Of a stretch of DNA of 46,009 nucleotides, positions 7,518-16,200 are shown piece by piece. The notes below the pieces were generated by a model. The model was not told the DNA's origin. It searched no databases and worked only from the letters and a program-made list of their open reading frames with translations. The first letter of the stretch is position 1. The number at the start of each line of letters is the position of its first letter. The translations under genes and the position numbers were made by a program. The stretch covers positions 1 to 46,009 of the forward strand of contig NZ_SEWE01000040.1 in NCBI RefSeq assembly GCF_004167665.1, read 5' to 3'. This DNA comes from Hymenobacter persicinus. GTDB lineage: Bacteria; Bacteroidota; Bacteroidia; Cytophagales; Hymenobacteraceae.

Positions 7518-8972
7518 CTACTGCTTGGTTATGCGCACCCGGCTGGGGGCCCCGTTGGCCTGGCGGCCGGTGAGGATGTAGAGCCCCTGCGGCACGTCCT
7601 GCATCGGGAGCCGGGCGTCGCCCTGGTCGGTGGGCGTGGGCCAGCGGCGTACCAACTGCCCCTGTAGGTTGTGGAGCTCCAGCTGGCCCAGCTGGGCAAA
7701 CAGCGCGGGCACCGTCAGCGGCTCCAGCCCGGTTACGGGGTTGGGCCAAGCCGTCAGCGGGGCCAGCGTGGGCGGGGCCAGGCTGGCGAAGGAACCGGCG
7801 CTGAGAAATATTTCCTCGGGTGTGTGGAAGTCGCGCAGAACCCCCCCCACCACAACCTGCCCGGTGGCCGGATGCACCACCAGCCCGGCCGGGGCCGCGC
7901 TGAGGGCCTCACCCAAGAGCTGCTGCAGGGGCTGCGGAGCTGACGAGCCGGGACTGGGCGGTCCATACAACTGGCGGCCGTCAGAATCAAGCTGGGTGAG
8001 CACCAGGCGCACTACGTGGCTATTGAAATACGTGGTGCCAAAGACGAGCAGGTGGCCGTCGGGCAGGCCGGCGGCGTGGGCCGGCGACACCATCAGGGTA
8101 CCCTGGCTGCGGGTGCGGGTCCAGCGCACCGCCGATGAGCCCAGCTGCACCTTGTCGAGTTGTCCTTCGGAGACGACCAGCACCTCGTCGCACGGCAGAG
8201 CTACCACGTCCGTCACCGCGTAGTTGCTTTCGTTGTTGCGGGCTACCAGCGGGGGGAGCTCGGTTTCGGGGCCGCGCACGCCTTGCTCCGAGAGCTGCAC
8301 GAGGCGGGCCCCGGCGTACACGTACAGGCCCGAGGGCAGGCGAAACAGGTTGGCAATGGAGCCGTTGACAAACGGCAGGTAAGCCGGCGTAGCGGCGCGC
8401 GGTATCACGAACGGCAAGCGCTGGAGCTCCTGCCCGCCCGCGCTCAGGCGCAGCAGGGCCGAGCCAGCGGTATCGTTGTAGCCTACCCAGAAGCTGCCGT
8501 CGGCGGCCAGGGCTACGCCGGCGTAGCCCTGGCCCAGCCCGCGTACCGGGTCGGTGCGGCGGCTCCAGGCGATGCTGCCGTCGGGCTGCAACAGCAGCAG
8601 TACGCCGGTGCTGTAAGTCAGGTGATGGTCGTCGGGCTGGGTCGTAACGGTGGTCAGCAGCACCTGGCCGGCGGCATTTTCGCAGGCCGCGCCGGGGCGC
8701 ACATCCGTGCAGGCGGGCAGGCGGTGGCGTCGGGTCCAGAGCAGGCTGCCCCGGGCATCAGTCCGCACCAAGTAAAGCTCGTTGTAGGTTTCGTCGGTGG
8801 CCGCGTGGGAGCCCAGCAGCAGGTAGCCTCCGTCGTGCAGGGGCAGGATGCGGGAGCTGGTTTCGTGGCCGGTAGTTCCGAAAAGGCGCTGCCAAGTCGG
8901 CTGAGCGGCTGCCGGGTACCCCAGCAGCAGGACCAGCGCCAATACGGCGCGGCGTAGTAGAATAGCGGGCAT
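7518..8972 (-). CDS. Secreted protein with T9SS sorting domain
   Basis: A 484-residue protein. Residues 1-24 form a signal peptide (MPAILLRRAVLALVLLLGYPAAAQ). The body repeats short units such as DGGYLLLG, DGSFWVGY and DGHLLVFG, suggesting a beta-propeller of the kind seen in large secreted Bacteroidota proteins. The C-terminal ~75 residues begin with TAWPNPVTG and end GLYILTGRQANGAPSRVRITKQ, a type A T9SS signal. The start at 8972 is where the signal peptide begins. The gene lies between ribF and scoA on the same strand but with 118 and 65 bp gaps, so it is probably its own unit. Ligand unknown. Confidence 0.85.
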   Translation of the reverse strand: MPAILLRRAVLALVLLLGYPAAAQPTWQRLFGTTGHETSSRILPLHDGGYLLLGSHAATDETYNELYLVRTDARGSLLWTRRHRLPACTDVRPGAACENAAGQVLLTTVTTQPDDHHLTYSTGVLLLLQPDGSIAWSRRTDPVRGLGQGYAGVALAADGSFWVGYNDTAGSALLRLSAGGQELQRLPFVIPRAATPAYLPFVNGSIANLFRLPSGLYVYAGARLVQLSEQGVRGPETELPPLVARNNESNYAVTDVVALPCDEVLVVSEGQLDKVQLGSSAVRWTRTRSQGTLMVSPAHAAGLPDGHLLVFGTTYFNSHVVRLVLTQLDSDGRQLYGPPSPGSSAPQPLQQLLGEALSAAPAGLVVHPATGQVVVGGVLRDFHTPEEIFLSAGSFASLAPPTLAPLTAWPNPVTGLEPLTVPALFAQLGQLELHNLQGQLVRRWPTPTDQGDARLPMQDVPQGLYILTGRQANGAPSRVRITKQ

Positions 8973-9090
8973 ACTAAACGGATGGGAAAGCGGGGAATTG
9001 GACCTAACGCGTAATTGTCGGCGTCCCCGATACTGGATCTGGTCAGCCAGTCCGAATTTAGCAATAACCTGGGCCGGGGCAAACCGCTCC

Positions 9091-10044
9091 TCAGCCGCCC
9101 ACGAGGTGCTGGCGGGCGGCCTGGGCATCGAGGGCCAGCTGGGCTTTCAGCGCCTCGAGGCCGTTGAACTTCTGCTCGTCGCGCAGGCGGGCCACAAACT
9201 GCACGGTCAGGGGCTGGTCGTAAAGGTCGCCTTCGAAGTCGAGCAGGTGGGCTTCCACGGTCTGGGCCAGGTCGCCGCCTACGGTGGGGCGCACCCCGAT
9301 GTTGAGCATGGCCGGGTGGTGGGTGCCAGCGGCGGTAGTGGCCAGCGCGGCGTACACGCCCCGGGCCGGAATCAGCTTCAGGGGCTCCTGGCACTGAATA
9401 TTCGCCGTGGGGTAGCCGATGGTGCGGCCCAGCTGCTGGCCGCGCACCACGAGGCCGGTGAGCGGGTAGTGGTAGCCCAAGTGGCGGGAGGCCGTCTGCA
9501 CGTCGCCGGCTTCGAGGGCGCGGCGGATGCGGGTGCTGCTCACGCCCACCGCGTCCACGTCCTCGCGCGGAATTTCCTCCACGCTCAGGCCGTAGCGGCC
9601 GGCGTGCTGGCTGAGGTAGTCGAAGCCGCCCTCCCGGTTTTTACCGAAGCGGTGGTCGTAGCCAATCACCAGCTGCCGGGTCCCGACGGTGTCGAGCAGG
9701 ATCTGCTGGATGTACTCTTCCGAAGTCAGGGTGGCAAACTCCCGGGTGAAGGGCACAATCAGCAGGTCGTCGACGCCAAACTCGCGGAGCTTCTCAATCC
9801 GCTCGTCGAGGGTGTTGAGCAGGCGCAGCGCCAGCATTTCGGGGTGGGTCAGGGGCGGCCCCAGCACCAGGCGGGGGTGGGGCCAGTAGGTGATAACCAC
9901 GGCCGGCCCGCCGCTCTGCTGGGCTACTTCGCGCAGACGGTGCAGGATTTTCTGGTGGCCCACATGAACGCCATCAAACGTGCCCGTGGTGACGGTAGCG
10001 TTGGTGAGGGCGGGAAAGTGGGCCGGGTCCCGAACGACTTGCAT
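9091..10044 (-). CDS. ribF: Bifunctional riboflavin kinase / FAD synthetase
   Basis: A 317-residue enzyme making FMN from riboflavin and FAD from FMN. The N-terminal FAD synthetase domain shows TFDGVHVGH at 22-30 (nucleotidyltransferase HxGH), YDHRFGKNR at 129-137 and SSTRIR at 169-174. The C-terminal flavokinase domain shows GRTIGYPTANI at 206-216. Normal length for the family. Last gene of the leftward ftsX-DUF3098-uppP-truB-ribF operon, 44 bp after truB. Confidence 0.96.
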   Translation of the reverse strand: MQVVRDPAHFPALTNATVTTGTFDGVHVGHQKILHRLREVAQQSGGPAVVITYWPHPRLVLGPPLTHPEMLALRLLNTLDERIEKLREFGVDDLLIVPFTREFATLTSEEYIQQILLDTVGTRQLVIGYDHRFGKNREGGFDYLSQHAGRYGLSVEEIPREDVDAVGVSSTRIRRALEAGDVQTASRHLGYHYPLTGLVVRGQQLGRTIGYPTANIQCQEPLKLIPARGVYAALATTAAGTHHPAMLNIGVRPTVGGDLAQTVEAHLLDFEGDLYDQPLTVQFVARLRDEQKFNGLEALKAQLALDAQAARQHLVGG

Positions 10045-10088
10045 CAGCGGTAAGATTGGGAGATGGGGAAGGTGAGGGTCAGCACTGT

Positions 10089-10907
10089 TTACGCCGGCTC
10101 CTCATTCTCGTTCGATTCAGCGGGCGCGCTGTTGTTGGCGTTGTAAAACTCCAGCCCGGCCCGGCGCTCGGGGCGGCGCTGCTTCTGCTGGCGGGGTGGG
10201 CGGCTGGCTTCGCCTTCCGGCCGCGGGGGGCGCAGGGCCTCAATTTGCTCCATAGTCAGCGCGTCGGCCAGGGCGTACTCCCCAATGCGGGTGCGCACGA
10301 GCTTGGTCAGATGGGCGCCCACGCCCAGGGCGGCGCCAAAGTCGCGGGCCAGGCTGCGGATGTAGGTGCCCTTGGAGCAAGTCACGCGGAAGTCAACCTC
10401 GGGCAATTCAATTCGGGTAATTTCAAACGCCCGAATCGTGACCTGCTTGCTCTTGATTTCGGCCTCCCCGCCGCGGCGGGCCACCTCGTAGGCCCGCTCC
10501 CCGTTGATCTTGACGGCCGAAAACAGCGGGGGCGTCTGCTCAATCAGGCCCGTAAACTGCGCCGTGGCGGCCCGGATCTGCTCCTCGGTGAGGTGAGCAA
10601 AAGGCTGCTCGGCATCGACGGGGGTTTCCAGGTCAAAGCTCGGGGTGGTCTGGCCCAGGCGGAAGGTGCCGGTGTACTCTTTTTCCTGGGCCTGAATCAG
10701 GTCAATCTGCTTGGTTTTTTTGCCCGTGCACAAAATCAGCAGACCCGTGGCCAGCGGGTCGAGGGTGCCGGCGTGGCCGATTTTCTTGATGCGCAGCGCG
10801 TTCTTGACCTTGCGCACCACGTCGAACGAGGTCCAGGTCAGGGGCTTGTCGAGCAGCAGCACTTCGCCCTCCTCGAAGTTGAAGGCGGCCAGCGTCAAAT
10901 CACTCAT
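10089..10907 (-). CDS. truB: tRNA pseudouridine(55) synthase
   Basis: A 272-residue enzyme that converts U55 of the tRNA T-arm to pseudouridine. The catalytic motif GHAGTLDPLATG lies at 44-55 with the nucleophile D50; KIGHAGTLD, GTYIRSLARDFG and the RRGGEAEIKS segment fit the family. The last ~45 residues (RPPRPEGEASRPPRQQK onwards) are a basic, low-complexity tail not needed for the fold. The ATG overlaps the uppP stop by 4 bp (ATGA), so translation is probably coupled. Confidence 0.96.
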   Translation of the reverse strand: MSDLTLAAFNFEEGEVLLLDKPLTWTSFDVVRKVKNALRIKKIGHAGTLDPLATGLLILCTGKKTKQIDLIQAQEKEYTGTFRLGQTTPSFDLETPVDAEQPFAHLTEEQIRAATAQFTGLIEQTPPLFSAVKINGERAYEVARRGGEAEIKSKQVTIRAFEITRIELPEVDFRVTCSKGTYIRSLARDFGAALGVGAHLTKLVRTRIGEYALADALTMEQIEALRPPRPEGEASRPPRQQKQRRPERRAGLEFYNANNSAPAESNENEEPA

Positions 10908-11734
10908 AGCAGGTTCAGATTGGTGCCCAGACCCAGCAGAATCAGCAGCAGGCCCCCGACGATGATGCGGTAGATGCCGAAGGCGCGGAAGCCGTACTTG
11001 GTGACGAAGCCCACAAACAGGCGGATGGCGACCAGGGCCACCACAAAGGCTACCACGTTGCCCAAGGCCAGCATTTTGAGCTGCTCAGGAGTAAATAAAT
11101 GCCCCAGGTCGGTGCCCGTCGCTTTGGCGTCCTTGTAGTAGTCGTAAAGGTCCTTGACGGCGGCGGCGGCCATGGTGGGCATGGCCAGGAAGAAAGCAAA
11201 CTCGGCGGCGGCGCGGCGGGTGAGCTTCTGGGTGAGGCCCCCGATGATGGTGGCCGCCGACCGGCTCACGCCCGGTACCACGGCCAGGCACTGAAACAGG
11301 CCGATAATCACGGCTTCCTTGAAGCTGGGGTTGGTAACCGGATGGCCGCCTTCCTGCGGGTCTTCCTGGGGAAACCACTTGTCAATAAACAAGAGCACGA
11401 TGCCGCCCAGCAGCAGCATGACGGCCACCGTCGTCACGGACTCGAGCAGGGCGTCGATGTGCTTTTTGAGCAGCAGGCCCACCACCACAATCGGCAGAAA
11501 GGCCGCCAGCAGCTTCAGGTAGAAATCGAAGCTCTGGAAAAAGCGCCGCCAGTACACGGCAAACACCGACAGAATGGCGCCGAGCTGGATAACGACCAGG
11601 TAGAGCTTGGTAAACGCGGTAACCGGAATTCCCAGCAGGGCAGAGGTGATAATCATGTGCCCGGTGCTGGAAATGGGCAAAAACTCCGTCAGCCCCTCGA
11701 CAATGGCGAGCAGCAGGGCGTGCCAGTAGCTCAT
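10904..11734 (-). CDS. uppP: Undecaprenyl-diphosphate phosphatase
   Basis: A 276-residue integral membrane enzyme of the BacA/UppP family that recycles the lipid carrier for peptidoglycan and O-antigen by removing a phosphate from undecaprenyl diphosphate. Signature EGLTEFLPISSTGH at 13-26 and PGVSRSA at 154-160; about eight hydrophobic helices. It abuts DUF3098 (stop at 11735) and overlaps truB, as in other Bacteroidota. Confidence 0.96.
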   Translation of the reverse strand: MSYWHALLLAIVEGLTEFLPISSTGHMIITSALLGIPVTAFTKLYLVVIQLGAILSVFAVYWRRFFQSFDFYLKLLAAFLPIVVVGLLLKKHIDALLESVTTVAVMLLLGGIVLLFIDKWFPQEDPQEGGHPVTNPSFKEAVIIGLFQCLAVVPGVSRSAATIIGGLTQKLTRRAAAEFAFFLAMPTMAAAAVKDLYDYYKDAKATGTDLGHLFTPEQLKMLALGNVVAFVVALVAIRLFVGFVTKYGFRAFGIYRIIVGGLLLILLGLGTNLNLL

Positions 11735-12058
11735 TTAGTTGCGCTTGTAGGTGGGGCTGGAAGTGGTGGGCACGGGGGCACCGCCGGGAATGGGGTTGGC
11801 CGCCAGTTCCTCCCGCGTCACGCTGTCGGTGGCTACCGCGGCCTGGTCTCCGTTGCGGGCCATAATGGCCCAGAACTCGATGCCGAAGCCCACGGCCAGC
11901 AGAATCGGGCCGAGGGTGATGCCCAGGAACCCTTCGCCGTAGGGGGCCGAGTCCAAGGTCATGGTGATGAAGCCGGCGGCCAGCACGGCCAGACCGATAA
12001 ACATCAGCCGGTAGTTGCGCGGCCCGAAGGCGAAGCGGGGAGTGGGTTTCTGTTCCAT
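11735..12058 (-). CDS. DUF3098 small membrane protein
   Basis: A 107-residue protein with two hydrophobic helices (~17-35 and ~45-66; RLMFIGLAVLAAGF and FLGITLGPILLAVGFG), the DUF3098 layout. Function unknown. The position between ftsX and uppP is conserved in Bacteroidota, which suggests a link to cell envelope synthesis or division; that is inference from context. It starts 74 bp after ftsX, with the heptad repeat element between them. Confidence 0.9.
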   Translation of the reverse strand: MEQKPTPRFAFGPRNYRLMFIGLAVLAAGFITMTLDSAPYGEGFLGITLGPILLAVGFGIEFWAIMARNGDQAAVATDSVTREELAANPIPGGAPVPTTSSPTYKRN

Positions 12059-12060
12059 AA

Positions 12061-12133
12061 AGTTCAGTTTTAAAGACTCAGGCCTTGCAAATCAATCCTA
12101 AGCCCACCAGAGACCTAAGACCCAAGGCCTGCT
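12061..12133. repeat. Heptad hairpin element 1 (after ftsX)
   Basis: Degenerate 7-bp units in both arms: right arm ACCTAAG at 12113 followed by ACCCAAG at 12120, left arm GACTCAG at 12075. The arms pair best through CAGGCCTTG (12079-12087) with CAAGGCCTG (12123-12131). The right end touches the ftsX stop codon at 12133. Confidence 0.55.
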
Positions 12134-13026
12134 TAGTACAAATCATCCAGCGACATGCCCAGGTACTTGCGCACGGCGCGGTAAGAGCTCAAAAAGCCGA
12201 TGCCCGCGCCCAGCAGGATCATCACGACCACCAGGGCCCCGATGAGCCGCTCGTCGCGGAGCAGGCGCAGCTCGTCTACCTGCAGGTAAGCGTACTGTAG
12301 CAGGGCCAGCAGCAGCAGGGCGGCCAGGGCCCCGCTCACGAAGCCCTGCCAGGTAGCCCGGCGCAGGAAGGGCCGCTGAATGAAAAACGAGGTAGCGCCC
12401 ACCAACTGCATGCTCCGAATCAGGAAGCGCTGGGAAAACAGGGCCAGCTTGATGGTGTTGTTGATGAGCACGGTCACGACCAAGGTCAGAACCACGGCGA
12501 ATCCCAGCAGCACCAGGCTCAGCTTGCGCACGTTCTGATTGATGGACGTAATCAGGCTCTGCACGTACTGGACCTCGAACACGCCCTTCTGGGCCTTGAG
12601 GTCCTTCTCAATGCTGGTCAGATTGGCCGCGTCGGTGTAGTCGGCGTTGATTTTCAGGATGTAGGCGTCGCGCAGGGGGTTGTCGCCCAGAAACTGCTGG
12701 AAATCCTCGCCGGTCTGCTCCACAAACTGCTTGGCGCCTTCCTCCTTCGAGAGAAACCGCACCTGGGGCTGGTCGTCCTTGAAGGCAATGTACTTCTTGC
12801 GGCCAAAGTCCTGCTGCAGGCGCAGCAGCTCGGTTTCGGGCAGGTCCCGCTCCAGATACACCTGCATTTCGATGTTCTCCTTGACCAGGTTGGAGAGCTT
12901 GTGGGCGTGAATCAGCAGCAGCCCGAACAGCCCGATAACCAGCAAGGCCAGCGTGATGCTGAACACGACCATCGTGTGCGGATAGTTGCCGAGCTTTTTC
13001 TTACGGGTAGGACGATTCTGGGGCAT
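12133..13026 (-). CDS. ftsX: Cell division permease FtsX
   Basis: A 297-residue FtsX: one N-terminal helix (~18-40), a periplasmic domain, then three C-terminal helices with the permease segments IRSMQLVGATSFFIQRPFL and FLSSYRAVRKYLG. With the ATPase FtsE it controls peptidoglycan hydrolases at the septum; ftsE is not in this window. The start at 13026 (MPQNRP) is preferred to 13035 because a consensus -7 element (TACTTTTG, 13040-13033) overlaps the longer option, which would make the mRNA almost leaderless. First gene of the five-gene operon. Confidence 0.93.
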   Translation of the reverse strand: MPQNRPTRKKKLGNYPHTMVVFSITLALLVIGLFGLLLIHAHKLSNLVKENIEMQVYLERDLPETELLRLQQDFGRKKYIAFKDDQPQVRFLSKEEGAKQFVEQTGEDFQQFLGDNPLRDAYILKINADYTDAANLTSIEKDLKAQKGVFEVQYVQSLITSINQNVRKLSLVLLGFAVVLTLVVTVLINNTIKLALFSQRFLIRSMQLVGATSFFIQRPFLRRATWQGFVSGALAALLLLALLQYAYLQVDELRLLRDERLIGALVVVMILLGAGIGFLSSYRAVRKYLGMSLDDLY

Positions 13027-13032
13027 GGAGGG

Positions 13033-13040
13033 CAAAAGTA
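13033..13040 (-). promoter_or_regulatory. -7 element of the ftsX operon, nearly leaderless
   Basis: TACTTTTG on the minus strand fits TAnnTTTG. Transcription would start around 13028, within 0-3 bases of the ATG at 13026. No clear -33 TTG is seen, because that position lies within a heptad repeat. Confidence 0.45.
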
Positions 13041-13045
13041 CCGTT

Positions 13046-13229
13046 GAATTATGAATGTTGGATTATGAATTCCGAATTGGGCCCGGGCCGAGCTGGCCGG
13101 TTTCGGCCGTTAAACCGCCGCAGAGCGTCAGCAGGGCAACCAGGCGCTACAGCTCCGGGCAAGATTTAACATTATTTAACCTCGTTCAAAGCTCCCAATT
13201 CAACATTCAACGTCCAGCCCCCAGCATTT
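13046..13229. repeat. Heptad hairpin element 2 (between ftsX and tamB)
   Basis: The left arm is five contiguous 7-mers (13046-13080; GAATTAT first, GAATTGG last). The right arm, after a GC-rich centre, has ATTCAAC twice in tandem (13198-13211) followed by GTCCAGC and CCCCAGC. GAATTGG (13074-13080) is the exact complement of CCAATTC (13195-13201). The right end is 6 bp from the tamB stop. The 113-bp centre holds no gene that I can support. Confidence 0.7.
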
Positions 13230-13234
13230 CAAGG

Positions 13235-16200
13235 CTACATCACCGTGCGTGGGTCGTCGTCCACGTTGAGCACTTCCCGGGCCTTGCGGGTGGCAGCGGC
13301 CCGGCGACTCAGGCGCTTGCGCGAAAACAGCTCCCGGAACGAGTCGAACTGCTCGGTGTGCAGCAAGCTGACGCCGGCCCGGGTCTGGTTGCTCAGCCCC
13401 GACAGGTCGCTGTAGTCGCGCGGGGTGGTTTCGTAGCGCAGCTTGGCCCGGAATTTCCCGTCGGGGCGCAGGTAGTACTCCAGGCTCAGGTCGCCGAGCA
13501 GGGAGGCCTGGGCGGTGGTGGCCGTGCCGCCCGTGCCGGTGGGCACGGCGGTGCTGTTGCTGAAGCCGCCCTCCCGGGTCACGCGCAGGCGGCCGTTGAG
13601 GAAGCTGTAACTCAGGCGCACCTGCAGGGCCTGCAGCTGCTCGGCAGTGATGCCGTTGAAGTTGAAGGAAATTTCCAGGTTGGGGTCAATCTGGGAGGTG
13701 AGCAAACCGAGCTGGGTGCTGATAATCTGGCCCAGGCTGTTGCCAAAGGCGTTGTCCTGACCCCGGAACGAGGCCACCGACGACAGGGAGCCCGGCGAAG
13801 TCAGCTGGCGAAATACAATCAGGCTGAACACCTGGCGGTTGAGTTCCTGCTCGTCGTTGCGCAGGGCCGACAGAAACGGCGTGAGCTCCCCTTCCAGCGA
13901 CGACGGAATGTCGTTGAATTCCAGGTTGAGCCGGATAATGGGCAGCAGCAGCGGCCCGGTCAGGTTCATCACGGCCGTCACGGGCACCACGGCGCTGTTG
14001 GTTTGCAGAATCGGGGCCAGGGAGGTGCGCTGGGTGTAGGCCGCCGTCACATTCATCTCGCCCTGGAGCGGGTCGCCGTTCCAGGTGATAGTGCCGCCGG
14101 GGCGCACTACAAATTCCTTATTGACCAGCCCTTGCAACGTGAAGTTGTAGGCCCCGCGCACGATTTCCACGGCCCCGTACATATTGAAGTCGCCGCGGGT
14201 GTCAATGTTAAGGCGCAGCTGTCCGGTGGCCGTACCCCGAATCACGTCGCCGGTACTTTCGTCGAGCAGGATTTCGATGTAGGCGTCGGGGGTCACGGTC
14301 AGGTTGAAGTTGAGCCGGATGCCGGCCAGATCCACTCGCCCGCTGGCCGCGGTGGGCACCTTCACCCTGGCGGTGTCGGGCACGTTGCGGTTGACAAACT
14401 TGATGTAGTTGGCCTTTTCGGCCTTGGCCGCGTTGTCGAGGGGCAGGGAAAGGCGGGTGCCGGCTTCACTGCGGGCCGTCACGTTTACCACCAGGTTATC
14501 AGCCGGGCCGCGCACTCGGGCGTCGCCGGTGGCGTAGGCCGTGCCGAAGTACAGCTCGTTATCCTTGCGGGTGGTGTTGAGCACCAGCAGCTTGGTGAAC
14601 GTAGCCCGCAAATCCAGGCGCATGTCCTGGAAGCCCTTCTCGAAGATGGTGCCGTCGATAACGCCGGAATTGCCCAGCGGGTCGCGCACCCGGATGCTCT
14701 TAAGCACGATGCCGTCGTCGGCAAACCGGATTCGGTCGGCGAAGGTGTAAGTCGTGTTCAGGTAAATAAACGTGAGCTTGCCCTCGCTCACGTCGATGTC
14801 GCCGAGCAGGATGGGGGCGGCCAGGCGGCCGGTGAGGCGGAGCGTGCCCACGGCCGTGCCGCTCATGTCCTTGAAGAGCGAGTTCAAGAACGGCTCAGCC
14901 AGCTTCACGGGGGCGTTGTCGAGGATGGCGGTCAGGTTGAGCTGCTGCTCGGCTTCGCGTGGGGCGTAGGTGCCCGCCAGCCGCACCACCCGGGCCGCGC
15001 CCCGAATCACGTCCAGGTCCACGTCGAGGTGGTTGGTGCCGTTGTGCCAGTTGCCCTGCCCGCGCACGTCCCCGATCAGGGTTTTGTCGAGCGTAAGTGA
15101 GTCCACATTCAGGGCGCTGGTTACTTCCAAAGGGCCATAAATGCCGCTGATTTTGCCCGTAGCATTCACCCGCCCCCCGATTTTCTGGGTGGTGAGCGAG
15201 CTGAGCGTGGCCAGCTGAAAGTCCTTCAGCGCGAGTTGGAGCTGCTTGCCGGGGTCGGCAGAAATAAAGCCCTGGGCACTCACGCTCTGGGCGCCGTTGC
15301 TGAGGGTCAGATTCTGAATGTCAAATTCGGTGCCCTTGCCCGAAATCAGCACCGAGTTGTCGGCCGCAATGGTCCAGTCCTTGCCCAGCAGGTTCACGCC
15401 CGACTGCCGGAACACCACCTGAATGGCCCGGGGCAGAAAGGCCAAGGCCCCGTTGATGGTAGCTTTGTTGGTGGTGCCAGTCTGGGCCAGGGAAGTCGAG
15501 AAGTTGATGCGCTCCTGGTCCCAGACGCCCTCGACGTAGAACTTCTCGGTTTTGCCGAGGCCGGGCAGCACCTGCCGCTCGGAGGTGATGTTGGCCTGGG
15601 CCAGCACCTCGGGCTTGTAGGGCAGCTTGGACGTCGTGAATTCAAAGTCGTTGTTGACGGCCTTCACGCTGTCGAACTGCACGGCGTCGAAGTGGCCGCC
15701 AATCTGGAAAATCGAGGTCAGCCCGTTACGGAAGGAGCCCGCCACCGTCGAGTAGTCCGACAGCGTGAGCTGGGGCACGAAGATGTGCAGCACCGGATTG
15801 GCCCGCTTCAGGTAGAGGTTCAGGGCAATTTCGTACTCCGGAATGGGGCGCTGGCGCTTGCGGCGGTAGTAGGCGGCCGTGGCGGCCTCGTTGCTTTCGA
15901 AGTTGAGGCGGTACTCGGTCAGCAGCGTCTGCACGTCGCGGGCCACGGTGGTGAAGTTGAAGTTGCCGGTGGCGTCGAGGTTGAGCACTTCGGAGCGCAC
16001 GCGCAGGTTGCGCTGCCCGGCCAGGCGCTGGCTGACCACGTCGAACGTGTCGATGGGCACAATCTTGCCCTCGTAGCCCAACCGGGACTTGCGGAGCTTG
16101 ATGGTGCCGATGAGGTCGTCGAGCTTCAGGCCCCGGAAGTGGGCGTCGGCGGTGGTGGCCAGCGTGATGCGCTGGGTGGTGAAGCCCAGGGCCCGCAGGT

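Noticed and set aside
10053..10084. Ninth period repeat between truB and ribF (8-mers AGATTGGG, AGATGGGG)
   Set aside because: Only two clear units and no second arm could be found, so it was not added to the family.
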